A stretch of 64,000 nt of DNA from Hyphomicrobiales bacterium (GTDB lineage Bacteria; Pseudomonadota; Alphaproteobacteria; Rhizobiales; Phreatobacteraceae), in the NCBI GenBank assembly GCA_017304475.1, contig JAFKKV010000033.1:56015-120014 (forward strand), read 5' to 3'. The notes below the pieces were generated by a model, which saw nothing but the letters and a program-made list of their open reading frames with translations, ran no database searches and was not told the DNA's origin. Made by a program: the position numbers and the translations under genes. Positions 33,691 through 41,109 of the stretch are shown piece by piece (position 1 is the first letter of the stretch; every line of letters begins with the position of its first letter).

Positions 33691-33846
33691 GACGTCACCC
33701 CCGGCGAGCGAAGCGAGGGAAGGGGGTCCAGGAGCGGCTTGGACGAACCCCTCGGCTTCATATGTTTGGGGGATTTCGAGGCGTTGAGGTAGCGCCCGGC
33801 ACCCCCTGGATCCCCTTCCCCTCGCTTCGCTCGGCCGGGGATGACG
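33691..33846. repeat. Family R2 composite inverted pair
   Basis: The left arm opens GACGTCACCCCCGGCGAGCG and continues AAGCGAGGGAAGGGGGTCCAGG. The right arm at 33804-33846 is its inverse and ends GGGGATGACGT. About 70 bases lie between. The gap 33623-33903 between convergent genes holds only this, and it may terminate both. Confidence 0.88.
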
Positions 33847-33903
33847 TATGGAGCCAGGCGGCTGCCGTCAGCCTATTGACCGTGGGCTTTTGCTTTTCAT
33901 TAC

Positions 33904-34428
33904 CTATTCCACCGCCGCCGGGCTGCGCGCCGCGGCCCACCAGGCGGCCAGCGCGTCCGGCCGGCAGGCGAGCTTGTCGTCGAGGCCGGCGGCATAGTCG
34001 TCCCAGGCGCCTGCAAAGCGGCGGGGCACGCCGATGATCAGCGGGCGGCCCGAGGCGACCGCCTCGCCGATCTCGGCGACGAGACCCTGGCCCTCGCTTT
34101 CCATCCGGCCGAACTTGTTGATCACCACCAGGTCGATCGGTTTTTCCAGCGCGGCCTTCAGCGCGCCGGCGGCTTCCGCGAGCCCGGTCGGATCCAGCCT
34201 GCAGCTGTCGACGCTGCCGGCGCCGAGGTCCTGGCAGATATTGATGAGCCGGCCGGTGTCCAGGTCTTCCAGCTCCATGTCCATGTCGGCGCAGGAGGCG
34301 TCGCGGCCGTTGATCTGCACGAGGCCCGCCACCGCCACGCCCTGGGCCGCCAGGCCATGGGCGAAGTCGGCGAGCATCTGGTCGCAATCGTCATCCGGGC
34401 CGTAGATCACGGCGGCGAGCATGGACAT
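33904..34428 (-). CDS. DUF2478-family protein (NTPase-like)
   Basis: A 174-residue cytoplasmic protein, assigned from memory to DUF2478. It has an alpha-beta fold: LAAVIYGPDDDCDQMLADFAHGL (strand plus nucleotide-side loop without a Walker A lysine), VAVAGLVQINGR, a Cys in SCADMDMELEDL, and KPIDLVVINKFGRMESEGQGL, like a Walker B/NKxx segment. Family members are often found near molybdate, formate dehydrogenase or nitrogenase-related genes. It lies 75 bases downstream of tusA on the same strand and near the FDH island; exact role unknown. Confidence 0.75.
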   Translation of the reverse strand: MSMLAAVIYGPDDDCDQMLADFAHGLAAQGVAVAGLVQINGRDASCADMDMELEDLDTGRLINICQDLGAGSVDSCRLDPTGLAEAAGALKAALEKPIDLVVINKFGRMESEGQGLVAEIGEAVASGRPLIIGVPRRFAGAWDDYAAGLDDKLACRPDALAAWWAAARSPAAVE

Positions 34429-34503
34429 GGCGCGGTTCCGATCGCTTCTGTGGCCGCCAGCTTGGCGATGGCGCGGCCGGCAGTCAAAGGCTCGACGACG
34501 GTT

Positions 34504-34743
34504 TCAGGCTTTCTTGCGGATCCGGAAGACCAGCGCGGTCGCGTCCCTTTCCTGCGCCTCCAGGCTGTCGCCGGTCTCGCGCACGAGGTTGGGGATGTCG
34601 ATCGCCGCCATCGGGTCGGTGCAGGTCACGACCAGCACGCTGCCGGCGGCGACGCGGGTCAGCGCCTTGCGGGTCTTCAGGGCGGGCAGCGGGCATTTCA
34701 GACCGCGCAGGTCGAGCGCCGTCTCGGTCATGCTTTCGGTCAT
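34504..34743 (-). CDS. TusA-family sulfur carrier protein
   Basis: A 79-residue two-layer alpha-beta protein. The sulfur-carrying cysteine is in LRGLKCPLPALKTRKAL (CPxP motif), followed by LVVTCTDPMAAIDIPNLVRETG. TusA-like proteins accept persulfide sulfur and pass it on for tRNA thiolation, molybdenum cofactor or FDH activation through FdhD. A direct role in FdhD-dependent sulfuration is inferred from closeness to the FDH island. It overlaps the HxlR stop by ATGA; the start at 34743 is preferred for that reason, with MTETAL at 34731 as an alternative. Confidence 0.9.
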   Translation of the reverse strand: MTESMTETALDLRGLKCPLPALKTRKALTRVAAGSVLVVTCTDPMAAIDIPNLVRETGDSLEAQERDATALVFRIRKKA

Positions 34744-35156
34744 GCCGCGACCCTGCTGCCGGCGGTTGCCGGTCCGGCCGCGGCGGTTTCGCCCGCCGCG
34801 GCCGGCGCGCAGCGCCCCATCGCGGCCAGGTTGGCGTCGCCCCAGGTCTTCAGCGCGCTGATCACCGGATCGAGGCTGCGGCCGAGCTCGGAGAGCGAAT
34901 ATTCCACCCGCGGCGGCACCTCGGCGAAGACCTTGCGCAAGACCAGGCCGTCGGCCTCCAGCTCGCGCAGCTGATTGGTCAGCATGCGCTGGGTCACCCG
35001 CGGAACCTTCCGGCGGATCTCATTGAAACGTAACGTTCCGTTCAAGAGGTGGAACAGGACCACGCCCTTCCATTTGCCGTCGATCAGGTCGAGCACTCCC
35101 TCGACCGGGCAGCCCGGCCATTGCTCGAGCTTCTTGCGGTGGCGCGTATAGGCCAT
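34740..35156 (-). CDS. HxlR-family transcriptional regulator
   Basis: A 138-residue winged-helix regulator with the HxlR pattern: CPVEGVLDLIDGKWKGVVLFHLLNG, RFNEIRRKVPRVTQRMLTNQLRELEADGLVLRK, and VEYSLSELGRSLDPVI. Cys16 is at the redox-sensing position used by some HxlR proteins that detect quinones or aldehydes (from memory). The tail after about residue 112 is alanine-rich. It is divergent from the alcohol dehydrogenase gene, the common arrangement for HxlR with its target, and translationally coupled to tusA. Confidence 0.9.
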   Translation of the reverse strand: MAYTRHRKKLEQWPGCPVEGVLDLIDGKWKGVVLFHLLNGTLRFNEIRRKVPRVTQRMLTNQLRELEADGLVLRKVFAEVPPRVEYSLSELGRSLDPVISALKTWGDANLAAMGRCAPAAAGETAAAGPATAGSRVAA

Positions 35157-35204
35157 GACGGTATCCTTTTCGACACTATATGCGTTTTATGTGCGTTCTT
35201 GCGA

Positions 35205-35214
35205 GCTTGCAAGC
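35205..35214. promoter_or_regulatory. Palindrome in hxlR/alcohol dehydrogenase divergent promoter
   Basis: GCTTGCAAGC, a perfect 10-base palindrome, lies in the 100-base gap between hxlR and the alcohol dehydrogenase gene. It is a candidate HxlR operator. The motif is short, so confidence rests on position. Confidence 0.4.
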
Positions 35215-35256
35215 TATGTCGCATCTGGTCTCCAGCACAACAGAAGGAGACCTGCC

Positions 35257-36270
35257 ATGCGTGCTGTCGGATACCGTGAGAGCCTGCCGATCGAGGCCGA
35301 AGCCTCGCTGATCGACGTCGAGCTGCCGAAGCCCGAGCCGAAGGGCAGGGATCTGCTGGTCGAGGTCAGGGCCGTCTCGGTCAACCCGGTCGACACCAAG
35401 GTGCGTGTCCGGGCAAAGCCGGAGGACGGCGCCGTCAAGGTGCTCGGCTGGGACGCCGCCGGCATCGTCACCGCCGTCGGCCCCGAGGCGCGGCTGTTCA
35501 GGCCGGGCGACCAGGTGTTTTATGCCGGCGCCATCGATCGGTCGGGCACCAATGCCGAATTTCATCTGGTCGACGAGCGCATCGTCGGCCGCAAGCCGGT
35601 CTCGCTGGATTTCGCCGCCGCCGCGGCCCTGCCGCTGACCACCATCACCGCCTGGGAAACGCTGTTCGACCGGATCGACGTCAGGCGGCCGGTGCCGGGC
35701 GCGGCGGGCGCCATCCTGATCATTGGCGGTGCCGGCGGCGTCGGCTCGATCGCGGTCCAGCTCGCCCGCAAATTGACCGACCTGACGGTCATCGCCACCG
35801 CTTCGCGACCGGAAACCCAGGCCTGGGTGCGCGAACTCGGCGCCCACCATGTCGTCGACCATACCAAGCCGCTGGCGAGCCAGGTCGCCGCGCTCGGCCT
35901 CGGCGCGCCGGCCTTCGTGTTCTCGACCACCCATAGCGGCGAGCATCTGACCGAGATCGCCGCGCTGATTGCCCCGCAAGGCCGCGTCGGCGTGATCGAC
36001 AATGCCCCCACCATGGACGTCATGCCGCTGATGCAGAAGAGCGTGTCGTTCCACTGGGAGCTGATGTTCACGCGCTCTCTGTTCGGCGCGGCCGACATCC
36101 AGGCTCAGCACGATCTACTGAACGAAACGTCTCGTCTCGTTGATGCAGGTGAGCTCCGCAGCACATTGACCGAGACGTTCGGCACGATTTCGGCCGCCAA
36201 TCTCAAGCGCGCCCATGCTCATATCGAAAGCGGCAAGGCGCGCGGCAAGGTGGTGCTGGCAGGCTTCTGA
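35257..36270 (+). CDS. Zinc-type alcohol dehydrogenase/quinone oxidoreductase-like MDR protein
   Basis: A 337-residue medium-chain dehydrogenase/reductase. An N-terminal GroES-like domain (ELPKPEPKGRDLLVEVRAVSVNPVDTKVR) is followed by a Rossmann domain with ILIIGGAGGVGSIAVQLARKL (about 150-170). It lacks the catalytic- and structural-zinc cysteines, so it behaves like zinc-free quinone reductases despite the usual family name. The start at 35257 follows AGAAGGAG. Divergent from HxlR, its likely controller; possible role in quinone or aldehyde detoxification. Confidence 0.9.
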   Translation: MRAVGYRESLPIEAEASLIDVELPKPEPKGRDLLVEVRAVSVNPVDTKVRVRAKPEDGAVKVLGWDAAGIVTAVGPEARLFRPGDQVFYAGAIDRSGTNAEFHLVDERIVGRKPVSLDFAAAAALPLTTITAWETLFDRIDVRRPVPGAAGAILIIGGAGGVGSIAVQLARKLTDLTVIATASRPETQAWVRELGAHHVVDHTKPLASQVAALGLGAPAFVFSTTHSGEHLTEIAALIAPQGRVGVIDNAPTMDVMPLMQKSVSFHWELMFTRSLFGAADIQAQHDLLNETSRLVDAGELRSTLTETFGTISAANLKRAHAHIESGKARGKVVLAGF

Positions 36271-36315
36271 GCCTTCTCCGCTCGACCGGGCGCTGGCTGC
36301 TGCTAGACTGCCCCG

Positions 36316-37620
36316 ATGCCCCGCCTTGTCCGTCTCCTCTGGTTGATCGTCCTGTCCTGGGTCGCGGCTGGTCCAGCCGCGGCCCAGGAGATGCGTGGCC
36401 ATGGCGGCCCGGTCCGCGCCCTGGCGGTCACGGCCGACGGCCGGACGGCCATTTCCGGTTCCTTCGACAGCTCGGCCATTCTCTGGTCGATCGAGACGGG
36501 TGCCGCGATCCAGGTTTTGCGCTTCCACGACGGCGCGGTGAATGCGGTCGCGGCCTTGCCCGACGGGCGCTTCGTCACCGCCGGCGAGGACGGCCGGATC
36601 GCGCTCTGGCAAGCCGGCCGGCCGGAACCGGTCCGGGTGATCGAGGGCCATGCCGGCCCGATCGCCGCGCTTGCCGTCTCACCCGATGGCCTGCGCATCG
36701 CATCCGCGTCCTGGGACGGTACGGCACGGGTGGCGTCGATCGCGACCGGCGAGGCCGAGGTCGTCGCCGGCCACAAGGGGCCGCTTAATGCCGTCGCCTT
36801 CATGCCGGATGGCAGGAGCCTGGTGACCGGCGGCCATGACCAGACCTTGCGCATCACGCCGCTCGGCGGCGGCGGCGCGCGTAGCGTCGATATCGGCGTC
36901 TCCGTCAATGCCCTGGTCGTTGCCGCCGACGGCGAGATCGCGGCGGCCGGCGCCGACGGACGCGTCCATCGGGTCTCGTCCGGCGGCGTCACGCAAGGCG
37001 AGATCGTCGCCTCCGAGACGCCGCTGGTGGCGCTTGCTTTGTCGCCCGACGGCCGGCGGCTTGCCGCCGCGGGCATTCGCGGCTCGGTGGCCCTGATCGA
37101 GCGGCAAGCCGGCTATCCCGGCGGGCGGGTCGAGCGCCTGTTGGTCGGCCCCGGCCTGCCGGTCTGGTCGGTCGCCTTCCGGCCGGGCGGGCAGGAGCTG
37201 CTGACGGGCGGCGGCGACCGGCTGGTGCGCCGCTGGGACGCGGCATCGGGCGAGCATATCGGGCCGGTCGCGATGAGCCGGCCGGAAGACCCGCTGGCGC
37301 GCTACAACGGCGATCGCGGCGCCGAGGTGTTCCGCGCCTGCGTCGCCTGCCACACCCTGGATGCCGATGGCGCCAACCGTGCCGGCCCGTCGCTTCACGG
37401 CGTTATCGGCCGGCGCATCGGCAGCGCGCCCGGTTATTCCTATTCGCCGGCCTTCCGGACGCTGGACATCGTCTGGAGCAAGGACACCATCGCCCGGCTG
37501 TTCGAAATCGGCCCCACCGCCTATACGCCTGGCACGAAAATGCCGGAGCAGACCATTGCCGACCCGGACGACCGTGCCGCCCTGGTCGATTTCATCGCAC
37601 GGGTGACGGCGCGGCCCTGA
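36316..37620 (+). CDS. Periplasmic WD40-repeat protein fused to cytochrome c
   Basis: A 434-residue exported protein with a signal peptide ending AAAQ (residue 24). WD40-like repeats fill about residues 27-315: GHGGPVRALAVTADGRTAISGS, then FHDGAVNAV, GHAGPIAAL and GHKGPLNAV. A class I cytochrome c domain follows (about 332-434), with heme site CVACH (Cys342, Cys345, His346) and axial Met409 in GTKMPEQ. The design suggests a periplasmic electron carrier held on a beta-propeller docking surface. It is convergent with the large ferredoxin gene beside the FDH island; a link to FDH is inference. Confidence 0.92.
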   Translation: MPRLVRLLWLIVLSWVAAGPAAAQEMRGHGGPVRALAVTADGRTAISGSFDSSAILWSIETGAAIQVLRFHDGAVNAVAALPDGRFVTAGEDGRIALWQAGRPEPVRVIEGHAGPIAALAVSPDGLRIASASWDGTARVASIATGEAEVVAGHKGPLNAVAFMPDGRSLVTGGHDQTLRITPLGGGGARSVDIGVSVNALVVAADGEIAAAGADGRVHRVSSGGVTQGEIVASETPLVALALSPDGRRLAAAGIRGSVALIERQAGYPGGRVERLLVGPGLPVWSVAFRPGGQELLTGGGDRLVRRWDAASGEHIGPVAMSRPEDPLARYNGDRGAEVFRACVACHTLDADGANRAGPSLHGVIGRRIGSAPGYSYSPAFRTLDIVWSKDTIARLFEIGPTAYTPGTKMPEQTIADPDDRAALVDFIARVTARP

Positions 37621-37626
37621 CCAGGG

Positions 37627-39654
37627 TCAGTTCAGCTTGTCGCGCCCCTCGGCGGCCTCGCGCAAATAATCTTCCGCGGTGCGCTGACGCGGCCGCGACG
37701 GCGCCCCATAGGGGTCGAAGCTCTCATTGACCACCTTCTCGACCCGGCACTGCTCGCACATGAACAGGGCGGCGCGGCGATGCGCATTGTCGCCGGAGAA
37801 CATCCAGTGGCCCTCGAGCTTGGCGGCGATCCGGTCGATCGTTGATTTGGTGCCGAAGGCCTTGCCGCATTGCTCGCAATGAAACGGCTCCTCCTGCTTG
37901 ACGATACGAAACGGCTCGTTCCAGGCAACGAAATCGACCTGCGGCTTCAAGGTGATGGCGTCCTCGGGGCAGGTCGCGGCGCACAGGCCGCACTGAACGC
38001 AGAGATTTTCGCTGAAACGCAGCATCGGCTGGTCGGGATTGTCGCTCAGCGCCGCGGTCGGGCAGGCGGAGACGCAGGCAAGGCACAGCGTGCAGGCCAC
38101 GGGATCGACATCGGCCTTGCCGAAAGGCGCGCCCTTGGCCAGTGCCACGACGTCGACCGGCGCGGGGGCCACCCGGTGCAATTCGCGCAATGACAATTCC
38201 AGCAGGCCGCGTTTGGTCCCGAGCGGCAGGAAAGAGGCCGGGCGCGGCGCGATCGTCGCCCGCGGCGGCGTGCCGAGCGCCGCGGCCAGTGCGTCCGGAT
38301 CGTCGGTTTCGATCAGTGTGACGAGATCCTGGCCGTAACCGAGGCCGGCGAGCACCGCATTGGCCGTCGCCATGACCTGATGCAGGCCGGAAAGGTCGTG
38401 TTTCGGCCGGGCGCGGCCGATCAGGCTGACGCCTGCCGCGCCATAGGCGAAGGCGGCCGCCAGGAGCTCGGGTCCGACCTGGGTGATTTCGTTGACGCCG
38501 AGTGGCAGGACATGGGCCGGCAGGCCGTCGCCGAACCGTGCCAGGGCGTCGATCAGGGGCAAGCCGTGGTCGCCGTCATGCAGGAGGACGACGCCGTGCT
38601 CTCCGCCCGCGGCCCGATAGGTGGTGACCAGCGTGCGCAGGCGGCGCATCAGGCTGTCCACCGGCGGCAGGGCATAGGCCGCCGCCCCGGTCGGGCAGGC
38701 GGCCGCGCAGGCGCCGCAGCCGGCGCAGATCGCCGGATCGATCGCCACGGCGTCGCCATTCGGCGTGATCGCGCCGGTCGGGCAGAGATCGAGGCAGCGC
38801 GTGCAGCCGGTGATCTTCGAGCGCGCATGGGCGCAGAGGTCGTCGTGGAAGGTGATGAATTTCGGCTTGTCGAAGGTGCCGACGAGCCCGCGCGCCTCGC
38901 CGATCAGCCGCTCGACCGCGGCCGGGTCGGCGGGGTCGGCGCGCAGATAGCCCGGCCGGAGATCGGCCGCGGGGAACAGCGCGGTTCCGCCGGCCAGGTC
39001 GAGCACGATATCGCAGGTCGACGCGGCGCCCTGGCGCGGGGCTTGCCAGAGATAGGCCCGGCGTGATGCAGGCGAGGGCAGGGCGTAGTCGTCGACGGCC
39101 AGCGCGAAGGCGCCGAGATGGCCCTTGGCCGCGCTGATCGTGCCTTTGACGACCGGAAATTCGGTGGTCGCCGCCGGCGTCACCTGACCGGGGCGGGTCA
39201 GCAACACGGTGATGTCGAGCGCGTCGGCGAGCCGGCGCGCGGCGGTGATCGCCGTCTCGTCGCGGCCATAGATCAGCGCGACGCCCTTGGATTCCAGTGT
39301 CACCAGGGCAATCGGCGGCATTTCCTCGGCGGCGGCCGCCAGGAGCGCCGCGGTCTTGGGCCCGGCATCAGCGGCAGCCGACGACCAGCCGGCCTGCTCG
39401 CGTATATTGGCGAAGGCGAGCGTGCCGGCAAAGCCGAGATCGGCCGCAGTCTCCTCGAACAGCGGCGCTTCCTGGGTGCAGCCGACTGTCACATCGCCGC
39501 CCTGGTCGAGCACCGCCTTGAACAGGTCGAGCTGCTTGCGGCAGAGCTGGTCGGCCGAACGCACCTTGGCCTTGCACGCCTTGGCGACCAGTTCGCCATG
39601 CAGCGGCATGGTCTCCTCGCAGGAACAGACGAGAATGGTCCGGCCGGCTTGCAT
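37627..39654 (-). CDS. Large multi-cluster 4Fe-4S ferredoxin-type protein of the FDH island
   Basis: A 675-residue cytoplasmic protein with no membrane segment. An N-terminal region with Cys10 and Cys12 (LVCSCEET) resembles the start of HdrA-like proteins. One ferredoxin pair has Cys284, 287, 291 (GCTRCLDLCP) and Cys310, 313, 316, 320. A second pair has Cys521, 524, 527, 531 and Cys552, 555, 558, 562. A C-terminal module holds two CxxC pairs (593/596 and 633/636), probably a zinc or rubredoxin-like site. It is divergent from the ligase-like/DUF6505/DUF6352 operon. An electron-transfer or Fe-S role in FDH activation is the likely job; the family is not characterised as far as I know. Confidence 0.88.
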   Translation of the reverse strand: MQAGRTILVCSCEETMPLHGELVAKACKAKVRSADQLCRKQLDLFKAVLDQGGDVTVGCTQEAPLFEETAADLGFAGTLAFANIREQAGWSSAAADAGPKTAALLAAAAEEMPPIALVTLESKGVALIYGRDETAITAARRLADALDITVLLTRPGQVTPAATTEFPVVKGTISAAKGHLGAFALAVDDYALPSPASRRAYLWQAPRQGAASTCDIVLDLAGGTALFPAADLRPGYLRADPADPAAVERLIGEARGLVGTFDKPKFITFHDDLCAHARSKITGCTRCLDLCPTGAITPNGDAVAIDPAICAGCGACAAACPTGAAAYALPPVDSLMRRLRTLVTTYRAAGGEHGVVLLHDGDHGLPLIDALARFGDGLPAHVLPLGVNEITQVGPELLAAAFAYGAAGVSLIGRARPKHDLSGLHQVMATANAVLAGLGYGQDLVTLIETDDPDALAAALGTPPRATIAPRPASFLPLGTKRGLLELSLRELHRVAPAPVDVVALAKGAPFGKADVDPVACTLCLACVSACPTAALSDNPDQPMLRFSENLCVQCGLCAATCPEDAITLKPQVDFVAWNEPFRIVKQEEPFHCEQCGKAFGTKSTIDRIAAKLEGHWMFSGDNAHRRAALFMCEQCRVEKVVNESFDPYGAPSRPRQRTAEDYLREAAEGRDKLN

Positions 39655-39805
39655 GCACGTCTCCTCGCGGCACCGGGACGAGACTTCGGCGCGCGAGCGT
39701 CAATGCGTCACGCGGGTCCTTTTACCCGGGCCTTTCAGACTCATATATTGGAACGGGTCAAAAGAACCAGACCCGACGGATCCGAGGAAGCGCCGAAGTC
39801 CAGCC

Positions 39806-40558
39806 ATGTCCCCCTTGATCGCCATCAAAGCGCCGATGACGCTCGACCTGCCGCCCGGTTTCAGGCTGGTGGCCCTGCGTGAATCCGGCGATGCCTTCGG
39901 CCATGCCTGCTGGACGGCAGGCGAGGAGGGCGCCGGCACGCTGGTCTGGGTCCGGCGCTTCGATGTCGCCGAGTTCGCCGTGGTGCTGGAGCCCGAAGAG
40001 CCGCTCAACCTCGCCCGCAAGGCCTTTTTCATGGGCATGAACGCGGTGGCCGATGCGCTCGCCGCCCATTGCCCGCCCGAGCGGGCGGTCACCTTCGACT
40101 GGCCCGATACGATCCGTTTCGATGGCGGGCTGGTCGGTGGCGGCCGGATCGGCTGGCCGAAGGCCTGCGCCGAAACCGATCCGCCGGCCTGGCTGGTCTT
40201 TTCGGCGATCGTCCGCGTGGCGTTTCACGATGTCGCCGAGCCCGGCCTGACGCCGAACGCCGCAGCGCTCGACGAGGACGGCGCCGACGGCATCGGGCCC
40301 GCCATGATCGTCGAAAGCTTCGCGCGTTTCTTCCTGCGTCAGGTCGACCTCTGGCAGCATGACGGTTTCAGCCGGATCGGCGCCGACTATCTGGCGCGCC
40401 TCGGCAAGGACCGGCCGGGCGATGTCAGGGGGCTCGACGTCAACGGCGACCTTCTGACCCGCGGTGCCCTCGGCGGCGCCGAGACGCGGCGCGACTGGCT
40501 GGGGTCGCTGCGGGCCGTTTCCTGGCTCGACCGCAAGACCGGGGGGCCGAAGCTGTGA
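39806..40558 (+). CDS. Degenerate biotin/lipoate protein ligase-like protein
   Basis: A 250-residue protein of the biotin/lipoate A/B ligase fold (from memory, Pfam BPL_LplA_LipB_2 with a DUF4444-type tail). The ligase core is about residues 10-165. At the site where biotin ligases have KWPND it has DWPD (98-101), so the catalytic lysine is Asp98. The biotin-loop GRGRRG is replaced by GEEGAG near 39-44. It is therefore unlikely to be a normal ligase. It overlaps the next gene (GTGA) in a coupled operon beside the FDH genes. Role unknown. Confidence 0.8.
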   Translation: MSPLIAIKAPMTLDLPPGFRLVALRESGDAFGHACWTAGEEGAGTLVWVRRFDVAEFAVVLEPEEPLNLARKAFFMGMNAVADALAAHCPPERAVTFDWPDTIRFDGGLVGGGRIGWPKACAETDPPAWLVFSAIVRVAFHDVAEPGLTPNAAALDEDGADGIGPAMIVESFARFFLRQVDLWQHDGFSRIGADYLARLGKDRPGDVRGLDVNGDLLTRGALGGAETRRDWLGSLRAVSWLDRKTGGPKL

Positions 40559-41109
40559 AGCTCCTGCGCACCATCCGGCTCGATCCGTCCGATACTTTCG
40601 TGTTCCCGCGTGTGGCGGAACCGGGCGAGTGGGCGGTCACCGGCACCTTCCTGTTCTGGGGGCGGGATCTCACCGGCCTGGAAGGCAGGGAACGGGCGGC
40701 CTTCCGTTCCGGCTTCCTGGGCGTCGAGACCTTCGGTTTCTCGACGCTCGCCGTGGTCCAGGAGGCGCGCGACGACGAGCGGGCCGCCGCCGTCGAGGCG
40801 CTGGCCCGCCATATTCATCGTGAGCTCGGCGCGCCTGATCTCGCCAGCGCCCGCGCTGCCGCCGAGGAGGAGGTCGCCTTTTCGGCCTCGCTCGCCGACC
40901 ATGAGCCGAACACGCTGGTGGCGCTGCACCGGCTGTTCGAGGCCGGCGAAATCCGCGAGGCGTTCCGGACCCTCAAACCGCGCGAGCGCACGGCCGGCGC
41001 CGACGGCTTGCATGCCCAGGCGCGCGCCTTCAGCTTCCATGAAGTGGTGGATGACGAGGCTGCCGGCGATGAAGTGGATCTGATCGGCATGATGGACAAG
41101 CGCTCATGA
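40555..41109 (+). CDS. DUF6505-family protein
   Basis: A 184-residue cytoplasmic protein, assigned from memory to DUF6505. It opens MKLLRTIRLDPSDTFVFPRVAEPGEWAVTG and contains FLFWGRDLTGLEGRERAAFRSGFLGVETFGFSTL, with the second half mostly helical and acidic. No catalytic motif is recognised and it has no cysteine. It uses a GTG start that overlaps the previous stop, and its own stop overlaps the next start. Tight coupling suggests a complex or shared pathway with the ligase-like and DUF6352 proteins. Confidence 0.75.
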   Translation: MKLLRTIRLDPSDTFVFPRVAEPGEWAVTGTFLFWGRDLTGLEGRERAAFRSGFLGVETFGFSTLAVVQEARDDERAAAVEALARHIHRELGAPDLASARAAAEEEVAFSASLADHEPNTLVALHRLFEAGEIREAFRTLKPRERTAGADGLHAQARAFSFHEVVDDEAAGDEVDLIGMMDKRS

